Positions 52,201 to 63,170 of a DNA stretch of 64,000 nt are shown piece after piece. Source of the stretch: Calliopsis andreniformis (Eukaryota > Arthropoda > Insecta > Hymenoptera > Andrenidae). The translations under genes were made by a program, and so were the position numbers. The stretch covers positions 1,612,001 through 1,676,000 of the forward strand of contig NW_027480493.1 in assembly GCF_051401765.1 (NCBI RefSeq). The letters run 5' to 3'. The notes beneath the pieces were generated by a model. The model was not told the origin of the DNA, ran no database searches, and saw nothing but the letters and a program-made list of their open reading frames with translations. Each line of letters opens with the position of its first letter. The stretch's first letter is position 1.

Positions 52201-54258
52201 TTGAGGACGAGGACTGACGGTTGAGGATTGAGGTTTGAGGATTGAGGATTGAGGATTGAGGACGAGGACTGAAGGCTGAGTATTGATGTTTCAGGTCTGA
52301 GGATTGAGGATTGAGGATTGAGAATTGAGGATTGAGGATTGAGGATTGAGGATTGAGGATTCAGGATTGAGGATTGAGGATTGAGGATTGAAGATTGAGG
52401 ATTGAGGATTGATGATTAAAGATTGAGTATTGAGGATTGAAGATTGAGGATTGATGATTGAGGATTGAGGATTGAGGATTGAGGATTGAGGATTGAGGAT
52501 TGAGGATTGAGTATTGAAGATTGAGAATTGATGATTGAGGATTGAGGATTGAGGATTGAGGATTGAGTATTGAGGACTGAGGATTGAAGATTGAAGATTG
52601 AGGATTGAGGATTAAAGATTGAGTACTGAGGATTGAAGATTGAGAATTGAGGTTTGAGGATTGAACATTGAGGACTGAGTGTTGAGGGTTGAGTGATGAG
52701 AATTGATGTTTGTGGATAGAGATTTGAAGATTCCAGATTGAGTATTGTGTATTGAAAACTGTGAATTGAGGATATTCTATTGAGGATTGAGTATTGTCAC
52801 CTGATTGTTGAGGACTGAGGGCTGAAGATTGAGGATTCAGGATTGGGGATTCAGAATTGAGGTTTGAGGACTGAGGATTGAGGATTGAAGGTTGAGCATT
52901 GAGGATTGAAGATTGAGGATTGAGGATTGAGGATGGAGGATTGAAGAGAGAGGACTGAGTGTTGAGGATTGAGTGTTTAAAATTGATGTTTGATGGTTGA
53001 GATTTGATTATTGATTTTTGTGGATTGAGTATTGAACGATGAGAATTCAGGGTATTCTATTGAGTATTGAGAATTGAGGATTGATTGTTGAGTATTGAGG
53101 ATTGATGGTTGAGGGTTTTGTGTTGAATATTGAGGATTGAGGATTGAGGATTGAGGATTGAGTATTGAAGATTGAGAATTGATGATTGAGGATTGAGGAT
53201 TGAGGATTGAGGATTGAGTATTGAGGACTGAGGATTGAAGATTGAGGATTGAGGATTGAGGATTAAAGATTGAGTACTGAGGATTGAAGATTGAGAATTG
53301 AGGTTTGAGGATTGAACATTGAGGACTGAGTGTTGAGGGTTGAGTGATGAGAATTGATGTTTGTGGATAGAGATTTGAAGATTCCAGATTGAGTATTGTG
53401 TATTGAAAACTGTGAATTGAGGATATTCTATTGAGGATTGAGGATTGTCACCTGATTGTTGAGGACTGAGGGCTGAAGATTGAGGATTCAGGATTGGGGA
53501 TTCAGAATTGAGGTTTGAGGACTGAGGATTGAGGATTGAGGATTGAAGGTTGAGTATTGAGGATTGAAGATTGAGGATTGAGGATTGAGGACTGAGGTTT
53601 GAGGATTGAGGTTTCACGAATGATGATTGAGGATTGAGGATTGAGGATTGAGGATTGAGGATTGAGTATTGAAGGTTGAGGATTGATGACTGAGGATTGA
53701 GGATTGCGGATTGACGATTGAGGATTGAGGATTGAGGGTTGAAGTTTGAGGATTGAGGGTTGAGGGTTGAGGATTAAAGATTGAATATTGAGGATTGAAG
53801 ATTGAGGATTCAGAATTGAGGTTTGAGGACTGAGGATTGAGGATTGAAGGTTGAGCATTGAGGATTGAAGATTGAGGATTGAGGATTGAGGATGGAGGAT
53901 TGAAGAGAGAGGACTGAGTGTTGAGGATTGAGTGTTTAAAATTGATGTTTGAGGGTTGAGATTTGATTATTGATTTTTGTGGATTGAGTATTGAACGATG
54001 AGAATTCAGGGTATTCTATTGAGTATTGAGAATTGAGGATTGATTGTTGAGTATTGAGGATTGATGGTTGAGTGTTTTGTGTTGAATATTGAGGATTGAG
54101 GATTGAGGATTGAGAATTGAGGATTGAGGATTGAGGATTGAAGATTGAGTATTGAGAATTGATTGTAGAGGATTGAGGATTGAGGATTGAGGATTGAGGA
54201 TTGAAGATTGAGGATTGGGGATTGAGGATTGACGATTGAGGATTGAGTATTGATGACC
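40288..54258. repeat. Copy 2 of 19,654-bp-offset segmental duplication (14 kb)
   Basis: This is the second copy of 20634-34604. Its A1 anchors are at 41549, 42551, 46672, 47682, 51473 and 51605, its A2 EcoRI sites at 40903, 46026 and 50827, and its A3 sites at 53043 and 54002. No net insertion or deletion separates the copies at any landmark I compared. Either the duplication is very recent, or an assembler placed the same sequence twice. Confidence 0.9.
51393..51656. repeat. 132-bp tandem duplication (second copy)
   Basis: This is the 19,654-bp-offset copy of the duplication at 31739-32002, with A1 inverted repeats at 51473 and 51605. Its presence shows that the 132-bp event predates the 19.65-kb duplication. 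Confidence 0.85.
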
Positions 54259-54881
54259 GAGAATTGAGGATTGAGGATTGAAGATTGAGTATTGAGGATC
54301 GAAGATTGAGGATTGAGGATTGGGGGTTGAAGATTGAGGACTGAGGATTGAGGATTGAGGATTGAGCATTGAGGATTGAAGATTGGGGACTGGGGATTGA
54401 GGATTGAAGATTGAGGATTAAGGATTGAGGATTGGGGATTGGAGATCTAGGATTGGAGATTGATTATTGAGGATTGAAGATTGAGGGTTGAGGTTTGAGG
54501 ATTGAGAATTGAGAGTTCAGGATGAGGACTGAGGGTTGAGGATTGAGGTTTGAGGTACGAGAATTGAGGATTGGGGATTGAGGACTGAGGATTGAGGATT
54601 GACTATTGAGGATTGAGGATTGAGGATTGAAGATTGAGTATTGAGGATTGAAGATTGAGGATTGCGCATTGAAGATTGAGTATTGAGGGTTGAAGATTGA
54701 GGAGTGAGGATTGAGGATTGAGAATTGACGATTAGGGCTGAGGTTTGAGGATTGAGGTTTGAGGACTGAGGACTGAGGATTGAGGATTGAGAATTGAGGA
54801 CTGTAGATTGAGGATTGAGGATTGAAGATTGAGGATTGGGTATTGAGTATTGAACATTGAGTATTGAGGACTGAGGATCGA
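54259..54881. repeat. Copy of 39672-40294
   Basis: It continues the match to the middle of the window at offset 14,587 bp. The match stops near 54881: the earlier copy reads GATCGAGGATTGCGG and this one reads GATCGAGGATTGAGG, then diverges. This is the right edge of the recently amplified part of the array. Confidence 0.8.
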
Positions 54882-57099
54882 GGATTGAGGATTGAGGATT
54901 GAAGATTGAATATTGATGATTGTAGATTGAGGATTGAGGATTGAGCGTTGTGGATTGAGGACGAGGTCTGAGTGTTGAGTATTGATGTTTGAGGTCTGAG
55001 GATTGAGGATTGAGGATTGAGAATTGAGGATTGAAGATTGAGGATTGAAGATTGAGGATTGGGTATTGAGGATTGAAGAATGAGGACTGAGGATTTAGGA
55101 TTGAGGATTGAGGATTGAAGATTGAGTATTGAGGATTGAAGATTGAGTATTGAGGATTGAAGATTGAGGACTGTGCATTGAAGATTGAGTACTGAGGATT
55201 GAAGATTGAGGATTGAGGATTGAGCATTGAACATTGAGGACTGAGTGTTGAGGGTTGAGTGATGAGAATTGATGTTTGTGGATAGAGATTTGAAGATTCC
55301 AGATTGAGTATTGTGTATTGAAAGCTGTGAATTGAGGATATTCTATTGAGGATTGAGTATTGTCACCTGATTGTTGAGGACTGAGTGCTGAAGATTGAGG
55401 ATTCAGGATTGGGGATTCAGAATTGAGGTTTGAGGACTGAGGATTGAGGATTGAGGATTGAAGATTGAGTATTGAGGATTGAAGATTGAGGATTGAGGAT
55501 TGAGGATTGAGGATTGAGGATGACGGCTGAGGGTTGAGGATTGAGGTTTAAGGACTGAGGACTGAGGATTGAGGATTGAGAATTGAGGATTGAGGACTGA
55601 GGATTGAAGATTGAGGATTTGGTATTGAGGATTGAAGAATGTGGATTGAGGATTGAGGATTGAAGATTGAGTATTGAGTATTGAAGATTGACGATTGAGG
55701 ATTGTGGATTGAAGATTGAGGATTGAACATTGAGGACTGAGTGTTAAGGGTTGAGTGATTAGAATTGATGCTTGTGGATAGAGGTTTGAAGATTGCAGAT
55801 TGAGTATTGAGTATTGAAAGCTGTGAATTGAGGATATTCTATTGAGGATTCAGGATTGTCAACTGATTGTTGAGTACTGAGGGCTGAAGATTGAGGATTC
55901 AGGATTGAGGATTCAGAATTGAGGTTTGAGGACTGAGGATTGAGGACTGAAGATTGATTATTGAGGATGGAAGATTGAGTATTGAGGTTTGAAGAGTGAC
56001 GATTGAGGGTAGAGGATTGAGGATTGAGGATCGAGGATTGATGATTGAGTATTGAGGACTGAAGATTGAGGATTGAGGTTTGAGGATTGAGGATTGAGGA
56101 TTGAGGATTGAAAATTGAGGATTGGGGACTGAGTGTTGAGGGTTGAATGATGAGAATTGATGTTTCTGGATAGAGATTTGAAGATTGCAGGTTGAGTATT
56201 GAGTATTGAAAACTGTGAAATCATGGTATTCTATTGAGGATTGAGGATGGACCACTGACTGTTGAGGACTGAGGGCTGAAGATTGAGGATTCAGGATTGA
56301 GGATTGAGGATTGAGGATTGAGGATTGAGGATTGAGGATTGAGGATTGAGGATTGAGAATTGAGGATTGAGGATTGAGGATTGAAGATTGAGGATTGGCT
56401 GTTGAGGATTGAACATTGAGGATTGAGGATTGAGGATTGAAGGTTGAATATTGATGAATGAAGATTGAGGATTGAGGATTGAGGATTGAGGATTTAGGAT
56501 TGAGGATTGAGGATTGAAGATTGAGTATTGAGGATTGAAGATTGAGGATTGAGGATTGACGATTGAGGATTGAGGATTGAGGATTGAAGATTGAGGGTTG
56601 AGGATTGAAGATTAAGATAGAGGATTGAGGGTTGAGGATTTAGGGTTGATGATTGAGGATTGGGGACTGAGTATTGAGGGTTGAGTGATGAGAATTGATG
56701 TTTGTGGATAGAGATCTGAAGATTGCAGATTGAGTATTGAGTATTGAAAACTGTGAATTGAGGATATTGTATTGAGGATTCAGGATTGGCAACTGATTGT
56801 TGAGGACTCAGGGCTGAAGATTGAGGATTCAGGATTGAGGATTCAGGATTGAGGTTTGAGGTATGAGGATTGAGGATTGAGGATTGAGGATTGAGGATTG
56901 AGGATTGAAGACTGAGGATTGGGTATTGAGGATTGAACATTGAGGATTGCGTGTTGAGGATTGAGGATTGAGTATTGAGGATTGAAGATTGAATGTTAAT
57001 GATTGATGATTGAGGATTGAGGATTGAGTGTTGTGGATTGAGGACGAGGTCTGAGGGTTGAGTATTGATGTTTGATGTCTGAGGATTGAATATTGAGGA

Positions 57100-59187
57100 T
57101 TAAGGATTGAGGATCGGGGATTGAGGATCTGGGATTGGAGATTGTTTATTGAGGACTGAAGATTGAGGATTGAGGATCGAGGATTGAGGATTGAGGATTG
57201 AGGATTGAGAATTGAGGATTGAGGATTGAGGATTGAAGATTGAGGATTGGCTGTTGAGGATTGAACATTGAGGATTGAGGATTGAGGATTGAGGATTGAA
57301 TATTGATGAATGAAGATTGAGGATTGAGGATTGAAGGTCGTGGATTGAGGACAAGGACTGAGGGTTGATTATTGGTACTTGAGGCCAGAGGATTGAGGAT
57401 TGAGGGTTGCGAATTGAGGATTGAGGATTTAAGATTGAGGATTGGGTATTGAGGATTGAAGAATGAGGATTGAGGATTGAGGACAGAGGATTGAGGATTG
57501 AAGATTGAGTATTGAGGATTGAAGATTGACGATTGAGGATTGCGGATTGAGGATTGAGGATTGAGGATTTAGGATTGAGGATTGAGGATTGAGTATTGAG
57601 GATTGAAGATTGAGGATTGAGGATTGAGGATTGAGGATTGAAGATTAAGATTGAGGATTGAGGATTGAGGAGTGAGGATTGAGGATTGAGGGTTGAAGAT
57701 TGAGTATTGAGGATTGAAGATTGAGGATTGAGAATTGAGGATTGAGGATCGAGGGTTGAAGATTGAGGATTGGGTATTGAGGATTGAAGAATGAGGATTG
57801 AGGATTGAGGATTGAGGATTGAGGATTGAAGATTGAGTATTGTGGATTGAAGATTGATGATCGAGGATTGAGAATTGAGGATTGAGTATTGAGGATTGAG
57901 GATTGAAGATTGAGTATTGAGGAATGAAAGTTGAGGATTGTGGATTGAGGATTGAGGATTGAGGATTGAATAGTGAGGATTGGGGACTGAGTGTTGAGGG
58001 CTGAATGATAAGAATTGATGTTTGTGGATAGAGATTTGAAGATTGCAGATTGAGTATTGAGTATTGAAAACTGTGAATTGATGATATTCTATTGAGGATT
58101 GAGGATTGACAACTGATTGTTGAGGTCTGAGGGCTGAAGCTTGAGGATTCAGGATTGAGGATTCAGGATTGAGGTTTGAGGAGAGAGGACTGAGGATAGA
58201 GGATTCAGGAATGAGAATTGAGGATTGAGGATTGAGGAGTGAAGATTGAGGATTGGCTGTTGAGGATTGAACATTGAGGATTGAAGGTTGAATATTGATG
58301 AATGAAAATTGAGGATTGAGGATTGAGGGTTGTGGATTGAGAACGAGGACTGAGGGTTGAGTGTTGATGCCTGAGGTCTGAGGATTGAGGATTGAGGATT
58401 GCGAACTGAGGATTGAGGATTGAGGATTGAAGATTGAGGATTGGGTATTGAGGATTGAAGAATGAGGATTGAAGAATGAGGATTGGGGATTGAGTATTGA
58501 GGATTGAGGATTGAATATTGAGTATTGAGGATTGAATATTGAGGATTGAGGATTGAGCATTGAGGATTGAGGATTGAGGATTGAGGTTTGAGGATTGAAG
58601 ATTGAGTATTGAGGATTGAAGATTGAGGATTGAGGATTGAGGATTGAAGATTGAGGATTGAGAATTGAAGATTGAGGATTGAGGGTTGTGGATTGAGGAC
58701 GAGGACTGAGGGTTGAATATTTATGATTGAGGTCTGAGGATTGAGCATTGAGGATTGAGGATTGCGGATAGAAGATTGAGGATTGGGTATTGCGGATTGA
58801 ACATTGAGGATTGAGTATTGAGGATTGAGGATTGAGGACTGAAGATTGAATATTGATGATTGAATATTGAGGATTGAGGATTGATGGTTGTGGATTGAGG
58901 ACGAGGACTGAGGGTTGAGTATTGCTGTTTGAGGTCTGAGGATTGAGGATTGAGGATTGAGAATTGAGGATTGAGGATTGAGGATTGAAGATTGAGAATT
59001 GGGTATTCAGGATTGAAGAATGAGGATTGAGGATTGAGGATTGAGTATTGAGGATTGAAGACTGAGTGTTGAGGGTTGAGTGATGAGAATTGATGTTTGT
59101 GGATAGAGATTTGAAGATTGCAGATTGAGTATTGAGTATTGAAAACTGTGAATTGATGATATTCTCTTGAGGATTGAGGATTGACAA
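57100..59187 (-). other. Longest - strand open frame (695 codons), judged non-coding
   Basis: The frame translates to about 90 imperfect copies of the heptad S-S-I-L-N-P-Q. It has no signal peptide, domain or composition change that would mark a gene. A second frame at 58149-58748 lies inside it in another register and encodes the same heptad, which shows that the openness comes from the repeat. Minus-strand stops arise only where the + strand carries TTA, CTA or TCA (variants such as GATTAAAG, ATTCTATTG and GATTCAGG), and these are scarce in this island. Other such frames (33403-33963, 38470-39030, 53057-53617 and many shorter ones) are copies of each other made by DNA duplication. I annotate no CDS; translation remains formally possible. 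Confidence 0.8.
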
Positions 59188-60654
59188 CTGATTGTTGAGG
59201 ACTGAGGGCTGAAGGTTGAGGATTCAGGATTGAGGATTCAGGATTGTGGATTGAGGATTGAGGATTGAGAATTGAAGATTGAGGATTGAGTATTGGGGTT
59301 TGTGGATTGAGGACGAGGACTGAGGTTTGAGTATTGATGTTTGAGGTCTGAGGATTGAGGGCTGAGGATTGAGAATTGAGGATTGAGGATTGAAGATTGA
59401 GGACTGGGTACTGAGGATTGAAGAATGAGGATTGAGTATTGAGTATTGAGGATTGAGGATTGAGGATTGAGGATTGAAGATTGAGGATTAGGTATTGAGG
59501 ATTGAAGAATGAGGATTGAGTATTGAGTATTGAGGATTGAGGATTGAGGATTGAAGATTGAGTATTGAGGATTGAAGATTGACGATTGAGGATTGAGGAT
59601 TGAGGATTGAGGATTGAGGATTGAGGATTGAGGATTGAAGATTGAGTATTGGGTATTGAAGATTGAGGATTGAGGATTGAGGATTGTGGATTGAGGATTG
59701 AAGATTGAGTACTGAGGATTGAAGATTAAGATTGAGGATTGAGGATTGAGGATTGAGGATTGAGGATTGAGGATTGAGGATTGAAGATTGAGTATTGAGG
59801 ATTGAAGATTGAGGATTGAGGATTGAGGATTGAGGATTGAGGATTGAAGATTGAGTATTGAGGATTGAAGATTGAGGATTGAGGATTGAGTATTGAGGAT
59901 TGAGGATTGAGGATTGAGGATTGCGGATAGAAGATTGAGGATTGGGTATTGCGGATTGAACATTGAGGATTGAGGATTGAGGATTGAGGATTGAGGACTG
60001 AAGATTGAATAGTGATGATTGAATATTGAGGATTGAGGATTGATGGTTGTGGATTGAGGACGAGGACTGCGGGTTGACTACTGCTGTTTGAGGTCTGAGG
60101 ATTGAGGATTGAGGATTGAGAATTGAGGATTGAGGATTGAGGATTGAAGATTGAGAATTGGGTATTGAGGATTGAAGAATGAGGATTGAGGATTGAGGAT
60201 TGAGGATTGAGGATTGAAGACTGAGTGCTGAGGTTTGAGTGATGAGAATTGATGTTTGTGGATAGAGGTTTGAAGATTGCAGATTGAGTATGGAGTATTG
60301 AAGACTGTGAATTGATGATATTCTCTTGAGGATTGAGGATTGACAACTGATTGTTGAGGACTGAGGGCTGAAGGTTGAGGATACAGGATTGAGGATTCAG
60401 GACTGTGGATTGAGGATTGAGGATTGAGAATTGAAGATTGAGGATTGAGTATTGGGGGTTGTGGATTCAGGACGAGGACTGAGGGTTGAGTATTGATGTT
60501 TGACGTCTGAGGATTGAGGGTTGAGGATTGAGAATTGAGGATTGAGGATTGAAGATTGAGGATTGGGTATTGAGGATTGAAGAATGAGGATTGAGTACTG
60601 AGTATTGAGGATTGAGGATTGAGTATTGAGGATTGAAGATTGAGTATTGAAGAT
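58750..60654. repeat. Diverged tandem pair, offset 1,159 bp
   Basis: The segment beginning near 58750 recurs from about 59909. The ATTGCGGATAG variant lies at 58761 and 59920, and a GATTCAGGA-TGTGG junction at 59235 and 60394, both 1,159 bp apart. Unlike the large duplications, the copies differ at many single bases (for example GATTCAGGATTG against GATTCAGGACTG). This pair is therefore older than the events to its left. Confidence 0.75.
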
Positions 60655-62807
60655 TGAGGATTGATGATTGAGGATTAAAGATTGAGTATTGAGGATTGAA
60701 GATTGAGAATTGAGGATTGAGGATTGAAGATTGAGGACTGAGTGTTGAGGGTTGAGTGATGAGAATTGATGTTTGTGGATAGAGATTTGAAGATAGCAGA
60801 TTGAGTATTGTGTATTGTAAGCTGTGAATTGAGGATATTTTATTGAGGATTAAGGATTGTCACCTGATTGTTGAGGACTGAGGGCTGAAGATTGAGGATT
60901 CAGGATTGAGGATTCAGAATTGAGGTTTGAGGACTGAGGATTGAGGATTGAAGATTGATTATTGAGGATTGAGGATTGAGAATTGAGGATTGAGGATTGA
61001 GGATTGAGGATTGAGGATGAGGGCTGAGGGTTGAAGAATGAGGACTGAGGATTGAGGATTGAGGATTGAGGATTGAAGATTGAGTATTGAGGATTGAAGA
61101 TTGAGGATTGAAGACTGAGGATTGAGGATTGAGTATTGAGGATTGAGGATTGAGGATTAAAGATTGAGTATTGAGGATTGAAGATTGAGGATTGTGGATT
61201 GAAGATTGAGTATTGAGGATTGAGGGTTGAGGATTGAGGATTGAAGATTGAGAATTGACGATGAGGTTTGAGGACTGAGGACTGAGGATTGAGGATTGAG
61301 AATTGAGGATTGAGGATTGAGGATTGAGAATTGAAGATTGAGGATTGGGTATTGAGGATTGAACATTGAGGATTGAGGATTGAGGATCGAGGATTGCGGA
61401 TTGAGGATTGAAGATTGAATATTGATGATTGAAGATTGAGGATTGAGGATTGAGGGTTGTGGATTGAGGACGAGGACTGAGTGTTGAGTATTGATGTTTG
61501 AGGTCTGATGATTGAGGATTGAGGATTGAGAATTGAGGATTGAGGATTGAGGATTGAAGATTGAGGATTGGGTATTGAGGATTGAAGAATGAGGATCCAG
61601 GATTGAGTATTGAGGATTGAGGATTGAAGATTGAGTATTGGGGATTGAAGACTGACGATTGAGGATTTAGGATTGAGGGTTGAGGATTTAGTATTGAGAA
61701 TTGAGGATTGAGGATTGAGGATTGAAGGTTGAGGATTGGGTATTGAGGACTGAGGACTGAGGATTGAGAATTGAGGATTGAGGATTGAGGATTAAAGATT
61801 GAGTATTGAGGATTGAGGATTGAGGATTGAAGTTTGAGTACTGAGGATTGAAGATTGAGGATTGAGGATTGAGGATTGAGGATTGAGGATTGAAGATTGA
61901 GGATTGGGGACTGAGTGTTGAGGGTTGAGTAATGAGAATTGATGTTTGTGGATGGAGATTTGAAGATTGAAGATTGAGGATTGAGTATTGAAAGCTGAGA
62001 ATTCAGGATATTCTATTGGGTATTGAGAATCTTGGATTGATGGTTGAGTATTGAGGATTGATGGTTGAGTGTTGTGTGTTGAATATTGAGGATTGGCGGA
62101 TTGAGTATTGAAGATTGAGGACTGAGGACTGAGGATTGAGTATTGAGGATTGAGGATTCAGTATTGAGGATTGAGGATTTAAGAGTATTGATGAGTGAAG
62201 ATTGCGGATTTATTATTGAGGGTTTAGGTTTGAGGACGAGGACTTAGGGATGTGGATTGAGGTTTGAGGACAGAAGATTGAGGATTGAGGATTGAGAATT
62301 GATAATTGAAGATTGAGGATTGAAAATTTAGGATTGGGTATTGAGGATTGAGGATTGGGGATTGAGGATTTAGTATTGGAGGTTGATTATTTAGGATTGA
62401 AGATAGAGGGTTGAGGATTGAGGTTTGAGGAATGAGGTTTGAGGATTGAGGATTGAGGATTGAGGATTGATGATTGAGTATTGAAGGTTGAGGATTGATG
62501 ACTGAGGATTGAGGATTGAGGATTGAGGATTGAGGATTGAGGATTGAAGATTGAGTGTTGAGGATTGAGTGTTGAGGAGTGAGGATTGAGTGTTGAGGAT
62601 TGAGGATGAGGGCTGAGGTTTGAGGTTTGAGGTTTGAGTATTGAATCCTGAGAATTCAGGATATTCTGTTGAGTATTGAGAATTCAGGATTGATGGTTGA
62701 GTATTGAGGATTGAGGATTGAGGATTGAGGATTGAGTATTGAAGATTGAGGATTGATGATTGAGGATTGAGGACTGAGGATTGAGGATTGAGAATTGAGG
62801 ATTGAGG
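60655..62807. repeat. Third copy of segment 25028-27180
   Basis: It matches the 25-kb region at offset 35,627 bp; A1 at 62645 corresponds to 27018, and the A2 EcoRI site at 61999 to 26372. A stretch near 60990-61030 differs (GATGAGGGCTGAGGG in place of GGGTCTTGAGG), and the offset changes by about 1 bp across it. The C motif found in most units is missing here, as it is in the 27.0- and 46.7-kb units. Confidence 0.85.
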
Positions 62808-63170
62808 GTGTGGATTGAGGACAAGGACTGAGGGTCCAGTATTGAGTTTGAGGTCTGATTATTGAGAATTGAGGATTGAGAATTAAGGACTGAATATTGA
62901 GTATTGAGGATTGGGGATTGAGGATTCAGGATTGAGGATTGAGTATTGAGGATGAGGATTGAGGATTGAGGTTTGAGGATATGAGGATTGAGGATTGGGA
63001 TTGAGGATTGAGATTGAGTATTGATGATGAAGATTGAGGATTGAGGATTGAGGTTGAGGATTGAGGACGAGGACTGACGGTTGCCAGGATAGAGGTTTGA
63101 GGTCTGATTATTGAGAATTGAGGATTGAGGTTGAGGATTGAGGACGAGGACTGACGGTTGAGGATAGAGG
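62808..63170. repeat. Register-broken patch in the array
   Basis: On both sides the array matches 25028-28373 at the same offset of 35,627 bp, so this 363-bp interval has the expected length. Its content does not match. It shows repeated 1-bp losses of monomer register (GATGAGGATTG, GATTGGGATTG, GATTGAGATTG, GATGATGAAG, GAGGTTGAGG), one GAGTTTGAGG, and a TTGCCAGG unlike anything else here. It may be a poorly polished assembly patch or a truly degenerate segment. Confidence 0.7.

Larger units (their letters stand above)
3800..54025. repeat. A3 linker blocks (8 copies)
   Basis: A3 reads GAACCATGAGAATTCAGGAT near 3823 and 8703, and GAACGATGAGAATTCAGGGT in the copies from 33 kb onward. It is preceded by a GATTTGATTATTGA run. 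EcoRI positions: 3831, 8711, 33389, 34348, 38456, 39415, 53043, 54002. The blocks are confined to the left end and to the A3-rich sections at 33-34, 38-39 and 53-54 kb, so they mark a sub-family of the array. Confidence 0.85.
54882..60654. repeat. Diverged, weakly homogenised satellite island
   Basis: This stretch has the same monomer and B-type blocks, but no long copy elsewhere in the window. B cores are present in variant forms: GTCACCTGA at 55362, GTCAACTGA at 55858, GGACCACTGAC near 56250, GGCAACTGA near 56788, and GACAACTGA near 58108, 59182 and 60341. No A1, A2 or A3 block was seen. The GGATTGGCTGTTGAGG variant recurs near 56394, 57246 and 58252. Stop-generating variants are rarer here, which is why the longest - strand open frames fall in this interval. 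Confidence 0.8.
4800..60900. repeat. B linker blocks with GTCACCTGATTG core
   Basis: This is the longest non-heptameric conserved block, roughly 150 bp. It runs through TGTTTGTGGATAGAG, GATTGCAGATTG, GAAAACTGTGAATTG, a GGATATTCTATTG segment, then GATTGTCACCTGATTGTTGA. Core starts: 4898, 9778, 10513, 14202, 14852, 15362, 18948, 19598, 20108, 23755, 24496, 25231, 28886, 29536, 30046, 32332, 33142, 33793, 38209, 38860, 43409, 44150, 44885, 48540, 49190, 49700, 51986, 52796, 53447, 55362, 55858, 60859, plus weaker forms near 3581, 8461, 56250, 56788, 58108, 59182 and 60341. Spacing inside clusters is 510, about 650, 735-741 or 810 bp. It shares the GGATATTCTATTG part with the A blocks, so A and B probably descend from one element. 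Confidence 0.85.
11641..62030. repeat. A2 linker blocks (10 copies)
   Basis: A2 reads GAAAGCTGAGAATTCAGGAT followed by ATTCTATTGGG, and is preceded by a TGTTTGTGGATGGAG run. It differs from A1 by AG in place of TC, which removes the inverted repeat but keeps the EcoRI site. EcoRI positions: 11654, 16503, 21249, 26372, 31173, 35703, 40903, 46026, 50827, 61999. It occurs once per higher-order unit, about 600-660 bp before the next A1. Confidence 0.85.

Noticed and set aside
54464..55234. Two overlapping - strand frames of 256 and 236 codons as a gene pair
   Set aside because: They lie on the same DNA in two registers with the same heptad, which is expected when a 7-bp repeat is read in any frame.
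3800..60900. A and B blocks as remnants of transposon ends
   Set aside because: I see no target-site duplication, no terminal inverted pair bounding a segment, and no transposase-like frame; the blocks are built largely of monomer-like words.
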